From: Sipunculus nudus
Lineage: Eukaryota; Annelida; Sipuncula; Golfingiida; Sipunculidae
Direction: 5' to 3'
Assembly (NCBI GenBank): GCA_026874595.1
Contig: CM049311.1
Location: 47,435,676 to 47,499,675, forward strand
DNA: 64,000 nt
Made by a program: the position numbers and the translations under genes
Notes under the pieces: generated by a model
Told to the model about the DNA's origin: nothing
Database searches by the model: none
The model's input: the letters and a program-made list of their open reading frames with translations, nothing else
Shown here: piece after piece, positions 1-11,700 of the stretch
Position numbering within the stretch: the first letter of the stretch is position 1
How the letters are laid out: the number at the start of each line of letters is the position of its first letter

Positions 1-345
1 GATATTGTCTAACAAGTTAAAAAAGAGACCTACATCATATAACAAATGATAAATTATGAACAATGGGCAAAATAACAGCTAACTGAGGAGGCTTTCAATG
101 TTTGAGCTAGGTTTTCAAGTTCATTTAAAACTAAAGAATGAAAGATGACAGTCATTCTGTCAGCAATAAACAAATATTTTTATTCAATACATGTGTAAAA
201 ATGTGACAATACAATGAGACAATGACAATTTCCAGTCATATGAAACATTTAATCCTTATCATTTCATTTTGCTGCCCATACATCTGTGATGCAATAGAAC
301 TGGGGACAACTGAAAGACAACAGACCTACAGACTACACACTTTAC

Positions 346-408
346 CTGGGTATCTTCTACTGTAACCTTTACTTGCTCCTGGCTTGAGGATAAGCAGTTT
401 GTGTCAAC
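346..408 (-). CDS. Candidate exon w34 of the DNHD1-like gene
   Basis: Phase-0 open segment VDTNCLSSSQEQVKVTVEDT with a good donor CCCAG|GTAAAG and an acceptor 'cctatcag'. A second acceptor 15 bases upstream ('gtcttatcag') would extend it to 423. It fits in phase only if the long form of the 1403-1570 exon is used. No dynein motif is clear, so this remains a guess. Confidence 0.3.
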
Positions 409-779
409 CTGATAGGATGCTGCCTGATAAGACTTTTTTTTGGTCATACAGATGGGATGCTGTCCCATGGACAGACACATCATACAGAGTAGCGGCCTTG
501 TGTGCATTTGTGTATGTCTGTGTGTCTGTCATGCTCTTTTTAACATTTCTAGACAGTATGGGGCTTAATGGGATACAAATAAATGGACAATGCTTACTGT
601 GCTTTGTCTAATTTGGCAGCACTGTATCATGAGCAAACATTTTTTTTTTATATTTTTTTGTTGAAGGTAACCATCTCCATTTTCTTAATGCTAACTTAAA
701 TAAGTTTATGCACATCAGCAGAATTACATTCCACTTTCGGACTACATGACAGAGCAGTATCACATGCTTCCTCTCGCTT

Positions 780-1050
780 TTATAGTGTGGTGTTAACCAG
801 ACCTGGTGACTACTGCACCTGCCGGCCGTGGGTATGTAATCAGGCCCTTTGCTGGGTCATACCACCCAGGAACCCCTGAAGGGCGCACTTGTGTTGAGTT
901 AAACACAGCCATTGGGCACTGCCTTCACAATATGCCTGCAGAGTGCTCACCCTGAAAAATCTCACCGCCTCTGCTGAGGTTATAACTCATGACCTCCCGG
1001 CTTTGAGTCCTGTGCTCTACCTCTTATCCAAAGAAGCTGGTTCAGGAGCA
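780..1050 (-). mobile_element. tRNA-derived SINE-like element
   Basis: Read on the minus strand from about 1045, the sequence has a tRNA-like head. An A-box-like 'aagaggtagagcacaggac' is followed about 30 bases later by a B-box-like 'gagttataacctc'. A GC-richer body of about 190 bases follows toward 785, unlike the AT-rich intron around it. The head does not fold as an intact tRNA gene. It lies in the intron between the two tentative exons. The boundaries are approximate. Confidence 0.55.
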
Positions 1051-1402
1051 AATTTTGTGGTTCATCATGATGTTTAAAACATGCTTGATTTATGTGTGTC
1101 TGTATATAACATTGCAGGGAATGTTGCCTCAGAGCAACACTTCATGTTAGTCATATAATTATTATATGTTGTCTAAATGGGGAAAATATTTAAAATCATT
1201 TGAAAAGTACTCTCTAAATGCTAGATACTGGTACCTACAATCAGACAACAAACTAACATGCTGTTGTTACAATCACATAAAAAGCACCTAGACTGACACC
1301 ATGCTGTACATAACAGAGGGTGTAGACACCTAAAGCTGACAGACAAAGGTGACTAGCCACTATATGCCAGAAAAGAGAATATTCAACTATGAGATGTCAA
1401 AC

Positions 1403-1570
1403 CTTCCTAGCAGCCTTTTCTGACATTCGCTGGAGCTGTTGAAGAAACAGTGCAGGAAAATAAAAGATAAGTGCCTCAGTGTACATTGACTTTATGAAGG
1501 GATGGATGGACATACCAGTCAAAGACATTTCGGCCATTGTCATTTCATGCTCATGAAACACAGTGCTTTT
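1403..1570 (-). CDS. DNHD1: Candidate exon w33 of the DNHD1-like gene (two possible ends)
   Basis: An open segment in phase 0 from the acceptor 'caccctgcag' before AAAAGC, which fits the phase-0 end of w32. It can end at GACTG|GTATGT (exon 1516-1570, 55 nt) or at GGAAG|GTTTGA (1403-1570, 56 codons). The long form contains YTEALIFYFPALFLQQLQRM, which loosely resembles the 'xLxAAxxxYxGPFxxxYR' helix after CC2. The short form has the better donor. Which is used cannot be told from sequence alone. Confidence 0.5.
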
Positions 1571-2489
1571 CTGCAGGGTGGATACTGGAGAGAGGAAGCA
1601 GATCATATCTAAACTGTATTGATTATGTCAAAGATTATAGCTGGATAAAATTTCATTTTTCTGAATATTTGTGTTAAAAATATGTACCTTAATCAAACCA
1701 TGTTGTCCCTCAAGATTCCATAAGGTTAATAAAATTCTCAACTCAGGGACTCACATTGTTCACAGCCATCTCCTGGTGATGACCATGTGATACAGTTGAA
1801 AGCTACCTTAAGTTTATGTAAATTTTATGATGAAATAATTGAGAAAAATGCAGTATAAGCAAGATCTAGTAAAAATAAAATCAATCCATGTAAGAGTGTA
1901 GTTTCTGAAATGTCCTAGGCCCAAATGTCCATGACTGGAACATGGTATATTCAGTGAAGGGCATTTCTAAGGGTTGTCTCTAGGCATGCACAAGTTGAAA
2001 CAATAAACCATGCAAATCTATCCACAGGTGACTGAGTGGAAATTCTGGGGTTGTGCTGAAGGGGGATAAATACAATTGTGTCAAGTATCATATGACGGGA
2101 TGAAGCTTCAAATTTTGATAAAAATTCAAATTACCCTGTGAAGAATGTTAACGTGTTTGGGAGAGGCATTGGAGAGATTTAACAATGTGTTTGTTGTGGA
2201 CATGCTAGCCTGATGTTTTTGTATAATCTTGCCTACTACCCCACTATAATTAGTAGAGAACTGATGTGACTATAACATAAAACACCAGGCAAATCTACCC
2301 ATAAAGCGATCTACAAGTGTAGCTTCTGTGTGCATCTGTACTGCATGTTTTGACTAGATTAAGTCATATATATAATACAATGCCCTCTCCTTGAGGCATT
2401 GTATCAATATTGCTGCAAAATCACAATTACAAGTTAGTTTGAATTTATTTAACACATTTATAAACCGTTTACCCAGCCTGAATGCCTAC
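1571..2489. other. Intron between w32 and candidate w33
   Basis: AT-rich intronic sequence of 919 bases. I see no repeat array, coding segment or recognisable element in it. Confidence 0.6.
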
Positions 2490-2728
2490 CTCTGCTTCTT
2501 TGTCCCGTTGTAAGCGCTCGTTTTCTTCAATCTCTCGTTCAAGCTCCTGGACCTTCTCCAGTGCAGCCTTGAGAGGTCCACACAGACGTGTGTACTCTAC
2601 GATAGCGATCGTGTACTGTACCAGAGTGGCTGCATCCTCACTGGAGTACTTGGCGTTTGCTATGGTGATGCCCCGAGTATTGTCAGGTGATGGTGAGCGC
2701 CTCTGAGCCACAAATGCCTTCTCTTTTT
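2490..2728 (-). CDS. DNHD1: DNHD1-like exon w32: start of stalk CC2
   Basis: Fragment residues 1417-1496. YSSEDAATLVQYTIAIVEYT aligns with 'xSxAxxxLCxWVxAMxxYx', the conserved base of CC2. LEKVQELEREIEENERLQRD is a clear coiled coil. Residues 1425-1437 (AQRRSPSPDNTRG) are a basic, SPSP-containing insert at the tip. The acceptor is 'ttttaacttcag' and the donor GAG|GTAGGC. Leaves in phase 0. Confidence 0.94.
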
Positions 2729-5700
2729 CTGAAGTTAAAAGAAAATGTTTATTTCTTTATCACTTACTATCATTCAGCAGTTACTCTGGGCAAGCATTAA
2801 ACACCAGTGATGCATGAAAGTTTTAAACACATTTTGATAAATGATTGAAATACTGAATTCTCGAACTAGACTACAGAAAATATCTTTCTTTATTTCATAT
2901 TTTAAGAAACGACTGTGTCTAATTACAGTTTACATACACTGTTTCCACCAGTATAACTGATCAGGGACAATACAAACTAGCATGGCTATTTCTTGCAGTC
3001 ACAAAAACATACAGACTATGCTTTTACTCAAATTTAAATTTAAATGAGTTGACCCTCCCCTGGATCTGATGAATATACTCTTCACAGCTTAAATAAGTTT
3101 ATGGAGAATCAATAAAATCAAACATAAGGTTGCCTTTGTGTAACTGCAAGTTGCTGTATATGTAGAATGAAACAACGGGTAAGAAATTAAATAAAAAACG
3201 TCAGTGATATTATTTTTTAGCAGAGGTTTGCCTGGATATATTTTTAGGACATATTCAAGTGTCATGATTATTGTGTTACTCTGCAGAGACATATATGATT
3301 TTGGATGCTTTATAAAATTGCTGTCACATAAGTTCTGAAGAAAACCAGAGAACTGTCATAGTGTAATAAAATTTACCAGAGGCATTTTCCAGGAGGGTTC
3401 CTTCTCCCGTTACACCAAGCTGACCGTCTGTACCACGAGCCAAGTAACTCTCAACAGCTTGTAAAATAATAAATCATCAGTAAATAAGTGGACAATTTTG
3501 CTACTTATTTTGATATGACTAATTTTAATTTCAATGAATCAAAAGATTATATACTGATCCTAAGTTTGACAAGAGGGCACTGAAAGATGACGAAAAAATT
3601 TCTGTCATGCCAATTATAATTAACATGATGAACATAAAACTAATAAATTATGTAAATCTCTAATGACAGTTTTTACAAATAATCATTACAATTATAATTA
3701 ACATGATGAACATGAAACTAATAAATTATGTAAATCTCTAAAGACAGTTTTTACAAATAATCATAAAAAATAGCTGACCTGCATCCTTACACCGAAAAGT
3801 GCAACCAATAGGCTCTAACCTACCAGTAATTCTTTACACTAGCTTGTTTAACCTATTAACTTTGGTCTGCAAGCTAAATTTGCATGAATATAGACAAATT
3901 AGGTAACAAAATATATGCTGCAACACAAACAACAGTGCAGAATAAAATCTGCAAAATGTTCCATTTGGCTACAAAACATAATTGGTCAAAATCGTTAGAA
4001 TATTACTATGATGTTTTAACTTTTATAATCAATATAATGCCTAAATGAAAACAAACATGTACAGGGGTGTTTTCCACAACAGATTTTCTGAAATAATCCC
4101 CAAGCATTTCACCTGTCAGAACATCATTAGAGAGCCCATCTTCCCATGGAACGTTATGTAACATGTCAACAAACTTCATGGTATCGTTCATGGTCTGCTG
4201 CATGTTCTTCCATGTGTGGCGGTCAAAACGATCACTTCCTTCCTTCATTCCTTTTGCTGGATGATGTGAAAAAGATAATTGTAAATTCAGTGTTTGTCTT
4301 AAAATCATATCCTACTGACAGTACAACCTCAATAGTTTTGAACTTGGATTTCCTTTCAGCTGAATAACCTTAGCATTATTGTAAGAAGCTGAATAAGCTT
4401 TGAGCATGAGTTTCTTTCTAAATTTTGGTAAATTATTATAACAAGTATAACTTGCATGTTTCAAATCTCAAATATGATGACTATTTCCTGTTGGTCCCTC
4501 CAACTTTGACAAAGCATGGTTACCTGTACCTTATTTGAGCAATTTGCATCAGAATGATACCAGAACAATATTATTAATATTCTTATTAAGGTTCTGAAAA
4601 TCATAGTTTACATACCATTAATTAAACCATCAAAGATTTCCCCTAACTTTGAACAGCTGAGGTCATGTGTACACTATTTGTCTGCCTGGACTACTGTCTT
4701 TTTGTCTTCCTCTGTATTTGTCAGTGTGCAAAATATCTAAAATTTCTGACCAAAGCCAAACAAACCTTTCTTGGCCTGTGTCATGCGTGTGCTGGTGGAG
4801 CTTGTTGAGAAGCGACCTGATTGGTCCTCCTTGCTCGGGTAATGTTCACGGATTTCAATGCGCTGATGTGGGGACTTTTTACCGATCAGGACCATCACCA
4901 TTTCCATCACTTGACCAACCAACATTGTCGGGTTCTGGAAACCCCTTAAACGCTCTACACACGGCCGGTCCACACGGTTCTTCCAGTGTAGAACCTAAAT
5001 ATAGAATCACACAGGTTCACAAATTGTTCAAATCTTAATATCAATTAGTTGCAACCTTATAGGCTTAAAACATTTTTGTCACATTCAAAATATTTATCAA
5101 AGAAAAGTGCAAGTGCCTGAGTAGTATGTGATATAATATTATAGCACCTTCTAACTTCTTGAGATGTTCCTTTCTAAACAGAGTGGCAATCACCCATACA
5201 GCGTGATTAACTGGTTAGTTTGTCAATGCAATATTTTTCAGTTAATTTCAATGTATGGCCAATGATCTGTTTAAAAGAAGACAGAGCATAATCTAAATGC
5301 TGATCTTAATCTGGATCCAACTAAAAATGACCCCTTTTTTTCTAAGCTGATCTATTTAGATCTCTACACAATATCTGCTCTCTGAGTGCTTCTATTTAGA
5401 CATGTGATGAGCTGAGAGTCCATTATAAATAATTTTAGGGTCATCAGTGTGAAGGTTCAAATTAAAGCCTGTTAATACCAAGTGACATCATCTTTACACT
5501 GACTAATTTTGACTACACAGCTGTTACCCACCTGTTCCCGGCTGGCAGCCAGCTGTTCTCTACATTCTTCCACTTTCTTCATAGCTGTAGCATGGTCTTC
5601 TTTGGCCTTGACTTGCCTCGTTTTCAGATTGGCCTCTCGCTTCTTATCAAACTCATCATCGTACTCATCTCTCTCCTCTGTAACACACACTCCATCATAC

Positions 5701-8700
5701 AGAGTCCTCTCAGATAACAAGAGGACTGCAAAGGTGCATATTACGTACGACCAATGATTTATATTTATGAGTTTCATGAATGTCTGACATATTCCTGATA
5801 AGTTTTTGCTGCATCACCACAAAGCAGCCTTGTGACCTCTGACCACATAAAATACGCCTGGATTTTGCCTATAGTCATACTTGGGTGAGGTAATCTATTG
5901 GTAGGAAGTTATGGTGAGTTTCATGAAAATCTGGTAAGTTATCATGGCGTTAACAGATGAACAGACGCATGGCAAGACAGATGGCCAGACTGTGGGTATA
6001 CCATATATCAAGTCCTGTCATAGACATGCGTATAAAAATCTCTGGTCCAAAGCAAAGTTTAAATACAATAAAATCCTGCTGTCACAAAAAACCTTCTTGA
6101 CCAACAAAATGGGGTTGTGTCAGAGTTGGGACAAGAAGACAAACAGATGGACAGCTAGACGGACAGACAGACAGAGGGACAATGGACAAAGGTCAATATG
6201 AGCTCCGACATCATCATAACCTGATAATTAAAATACAGAAACCTTCCATTACAGACACTGGTAGTACCAGGGTTTTGCTAGTATTACCAAGTGGTGTCAG
6301 CATCAGAGAAATTATGGACTTGCAAACCTATACTTACTCCAAGACTGCCTCAAGTGTCTATAATAGAGTGTCCATAATAGGAAGGTATTCATGAAAGGGA
6401 GGTGTCCATAATGGAGGTATATTCATAACAGAGGTGTCCACAATAGAGAAAAATCCATTATATGGATGTGTCAATAAAAAGGGAACCATCCATGGTGTAG
6501 GTGTCCATAATATAGAGATACCCATTATATGAATGTGTCTATTAAAAGGGAATCATGGTATAGGGGTGTCCATAATAGACTCAATAGTAAGGTGTCTATC
6601 ATACAGATATGTTCATATTAGGGCTGTTTCTTAAAAATGGGAGGTGCCTTTAAACTTAAAGGAAGGTCTCCCTGTATAACAATAGGAGATTTTTAAATGA
6701 AGTCAATTACTATGACCAGTGAAATATATACAATACAAATAGTTGAAGTTATTGATCAGTTATTGAAGTATAAACTACTCTTCAGCAGATACAAGGAAAA
6801 CCATAAGAAAACAGGTAGTGTTATATATGTTAATCTTATTTTGCATTAGTTTAAATAGGCTAAGTCAATGTATTATACACACAACATATTCATGTCACAA
6901 CATCGATCACAGATGTCTCTCTCTCTAATATCTGCTTTAAGTGTTTTAAATTATGACAATTTCTTATCATGAAAATTACAGATTAGTTATTCTGTTAACA
7001 GCATTAAATCGTTAATTAATATAAAACAAATATTTAACTAATTCTTCATTGTTAATTTTTGTCTTAGAAAGTAACAAGGATGATAACAACTCACCTAGAT
7101 TTTTTTTGTTTGGCGATTTATTTTTAATACAAAAACTTAATTCCACATAAATAAAATTATATAAGCATAATAACATCTGAAAATAAATGGAAAGTGGCTG
7201 GGCAGTCCTTCCTATAAAATGATAATGATGCTTTGAAACCTCTTCAAGAATGAAAATAAGATACCATCACTCTACACGAAATACTGAAAACAAATGGACT
7301 GAAACCAGGCAGCTCATAGAAACATGCACAGAGACAGATTTCAGAGAATCTGTGAACAAAAACAAGACAAATAAGTTGTTTTGTATCAAGCAAGATAAAA
7401 CCAGCGGAGGCCTAGGCACTTCTTGAAATCTTGCTGTGTCCACACATATCTATTTCAACAGTCCATAATTAATTGTCTGCTGCACAGATGTATATTTAAC
7501 AATGTATTTTCTGTTTAAATACAGGTGTTTTTTAAGTACTTAATGATTGTAAAACCTGAGATATCAATTATATGTTTATACTTTTCAAAATAATTTTTTA
7601 TTTGATGCATATTAAAAGGTTTGGATGACTGGAGTTAATTACTGGGACATCAACTGAGAATCTTTTTTTTTTCAAAATGAAGGACTACGGATAATTTCCA
7701 TATCTTAAAACTTCTCACATTAAGAAATGAGAAAGCAACACTAAAGTAGTTTAATTTCAGATTCTTTACCAACTTTAGAAGGTGTACTTTCCTCTTCATT
7801 AAACTGATGCTTTTTGTTTAATAGTTGTGTTGAAGTATGACTTGATAGTATGTCTACATTAAATGGTCATTCCTTAAAATAAAACTGTGAAAACTACAGA
7901 TAGGTGTAATGCTCATATGCAAAAGGAGGCAGTTTACCTAACTTTGTGAAATGATGTTCAAAAGCAGAAAAGATTAAATAAAATACATGTAAACACAGCA
8001 TAGTATTTCATAAGGAGAACAGTTTACGCTATTTACGGCTTTCTACCCAAAGTCTTACCCAGTTCTTCATCGGCCCAGTATTTTAAAAATCTTGGATCAC
8101 TGGGCACTATAACAAGGATTAAACAGAAACACATTGGATTAACACAACAAACAGAACAGTTAACATACAACACAACACACAAACCAAAGAGACGCATGCA
8201 ATGATTCACTCATCATAATGATAAGTTATGTTCATGCATGTACATACAACTAAGTATACACTCAGGGGTTAAAGGTTAATTATGCATAAATTTGTTTTCA
8301 CCATGTGGAAAATCACAAACTCATATTAGTGGCTTTTATAATTACACCAGGATTCAACAGTTATGTTATGACACACAGTGCAAAAACCACACAAGAGTGA
8401 CTCATTTCTGGTTAAAAAAGGAATATTAAACTAACCCAAAAAGGGCAGATCTTCTTTAACCCTGCTAAGCCTCCCATGTATACACCAGTAATGACTGGAA
8501 GTTTCTAATTTGGAAGTGTCAAAATACGCACAAATATCAAAATTAGACCTAGAAATCATCAATTACTCAGATCAAATCAAACCTGAACTCAATCTTATCA
8601 ATGTATTTGTTTATAATGTGCTGTACTAATCAATTGTGGATTAAACAAATATTTATTTTTTTTAAATTTTTACCCCAAAATACAGAGAGCGGTACATGAT

Positions 8701-11700
8701 ATTCTACTGGCTCTTAGGCTGCTATATCAGACAGCATAATTTAATCTGGGGTGAGGTTTACTAATCCCAAAAAGAAGAATAATTTTGGCCTTGGAGATCC
8801 TTATCCATATTAGCAAGTCACCATTTATAACATATCTAGATTAATCATGAATCTTTTCTCTAAATTTGATATAGATGACCTCATGGCTAATTCTTTTATC
8901 AATAGTGATTCTTAGCTTCAAACAAACTTACTAACCTTTCAGTTCTACACTTAATTAGAAATAAGTTAATTTTAGTTTAAAATCTGGTTATTCCTTTTTC
9001 AAGAAATGGTGGCTCAGGGACAAACTTTCTGTGTTTGCCGCTCAACACTTGATCAATTTTAAAATAGTCTTTAAACTTCAATACCTAGTTCTTCCTACTG
9101 TACACAAGACAGCTGTATATTGTAAAATCAAAATAAATTTTGTACTGACCTGACTTGAGCAGATCATCCTCCTCTTCTTCCTCCTCTGACAGCTCATTCA
9201 GCTGCAGGAATGCACTCAGAGAGGTAGATATCCCGGCTTTGGCTTTGAGTTTCTCCAGCACTGTTGCTCTGGCTGTCAGCTGCCGGAGCAGTGTCGCTGT
9301 CATGTCTTTGGAAGATTCATATTTCTTGGTGATGTGTTTGATTTGTTCCCTCATGTTTTTGGCGTCCTTTCTGGTGTGTTCCAAGGTTGATAACACCTTC
9401 CTGTTACAAAAGGAACAATAAACACTACGTTCAGTCCCTGAACTGATACCAAAATAAATACAACAGATACATGTCTCCCTACCCCATGGGCCCCCCCATC
9501 CCTAAATTTGAGGAAAAAATATGCACTACTTCAAAACTTATGGAAACAATTCATATTGCTGAGCTTTAAAAGTTAGCACATACACACAAGAAATCTAAGA
9601 AACTGTGAGAATTGATTCTGCTGATTTGACCTTGAAGATCCAGGTCAAGGTCACCAATTTTCGAAACTCAACTGGAAACTTTGTCAACATGAGGTTGGTA
9701 TCAAATTTGAGGAAAAAAAATATGCAAATCTTTAAATGTTATAGTGTATACAAACATTTGTATTTCAGCTGATCTGACCTTGAAAATGAAGATTAAAGTC
9801 ACCAGTTTTCAAACCTGCCTGAGATATTGGTAGCAGCAATGTCAAAATGTAAAATTTCACAAGTGATTCAAAAGTTATCATGTACACAAGAAGTGACATA
9901 GTCAATGGAAGACGAATATGACAGCAACAATGGAGGAGGGGTGGGAGGTATAATTCAAATATTAATACAGTGAGGCAGCAAGCTGTGACTGAAAGTTTCA
10001 CTTATAGTGAATACAAATCCCACACTAAACTAGATATTTCTTGGCACCGCAGGTGCCATAGTATCCCAAGACAATTAGACCCCCCCCCCTCTCCCCCCAG
10101 CCCTTGATAAGATGCATCTAACCTGTAAGTTTGGTGACTGTATCAACAATTTTTATTTGAGTTATTGCTGTAATTTCATTTTAACATTATCGCTGCTGTG
10201 ACCTTAAAAAAATGTATCAAGGTCATCCATGTTCCAATTTGACCTAGCCGTTAATAAGATGCATCAAACCTGTGGGTTTGGTGACTGTACCTTAAATTCT
10301 TACAAAGTTATTGCGTTAACATCATTTTAACAAGAAAACGACACAATGTGGGCCACCCGTCTTCTGCAAAAAGACAAAGCTATCCAAGATCTTCGGTCAA
10401 TTTGATTTTTGGATCATTCCATGTATCCCTTACTGAGATATTAAAGATTTTGTGTGAATTTCACCATATATGGCAATATTCAAGGTCAAGGCCACTCTCA
10501 TAGGAAAGGTCATGACCCCAATTTCAAATAAACATCATCCCATAACCCATATCTATGTATATGCATAATATAAAAGAAATCTGTCCATTAGTTTTTGACT
10601 TATAATGCTCACAGTACCAGCTGTCAAGTGGCAATTTGGGGGGGTATTAAAAGGCACAAAAACAAGTAAAGAATAATAGGTAGCGCCACCAGTTTCTAAA
10701 ACATGACAACCCTATCCATGCTCTTCAATCAACTTATTTTGGGGATCAATCCTCCTAGTAAAGGTCATGACCTCATTTTAAACAAGCCTTGTCCTCTCAC
10801 CCATATCTATACATATACCAAGTTTGGTAAAGATCAGTGAAATATTTTTTGAGTTATCGCGCCAACAAGATTTACATGTGGCGTTGGTGGCAGCGGCAGG
10901 ACCGCCATGAAAACATAGTATCCTCCCGACTTTGTCCTGGGATACAACGACAGCTGGTTTTTGGCCAAAATACTATTGACCAAGGACCTAGGTCAGTTAC
11001 AGTGAAGGTGAAGGACGCTGAGGGAGGCTCAAAATTTAGAAATTGTTCTGGGAGTTGTGTGCTTGTATACAACCACCTAGTCTTGCAAACTTGGTGGAAA
11101 TTTTAATCTGTATCAAAGTAAACAAAGAAGGGGATTGTCTATAAAGATAGTTAAAGGAAAAGTACATTGATCTACTGGAACATGTTGCCCTTATTGTTGG
11201 CATCATTAAGACAATGTTGTATTTGTTTACTGCTTATCCATGGCCAGGCTGATGCTAGCTATGGTTATTTGAATTAAAATGTATTAAGAACTATTCTGCC
11301 ATGAAAACATTAATATTTTATAAAAAAATTTCCTCCCAACAGCCAGATCTCAACCTAGTATGACTGGTCCTTACTTAAGCCTGTTGACAGTGTTGGTCCT
11401 TTCCTCGGCCTTCTGTTTGTAGATGTATTTAAAGGTGTTCATGAAGCGTTTATAGGTGGTGGGTCCGACATACACCTCATTTACACCAGGGGTGCTGGCA
11501 TCTCTGTGACGCTGCCTGCAACATATTTCATTAAACTTGTGAAAATGTTGGAATTAATTCAAATTTTTACAGAAAGATTTTGGCCTTATATTTTCATGAC
11601 TTTGTTAATTTATATCCTTTTAGAAATATACAAATATTTTTTCCCCAAACAAACTGCTACTTAGTAACTGATGAGTACTGTAATTAACATAAACAAGAAA

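Noticed and set aside
4006-4112. Continuation of the open frame beyond the w30 donor (GEMLGDYFRKSV)
   Set aside because: The donor ACAG|GTGAAA at 4112 joins w31 in phase and preserves alignment to the dynein tip, whereas later donors are poor or out of phase.
10837-11106. 89-codon plus-strand frame in a dispersed repeat
   Set aside because: No recognisable domain, and it is embedded in a repeat with internal copies.
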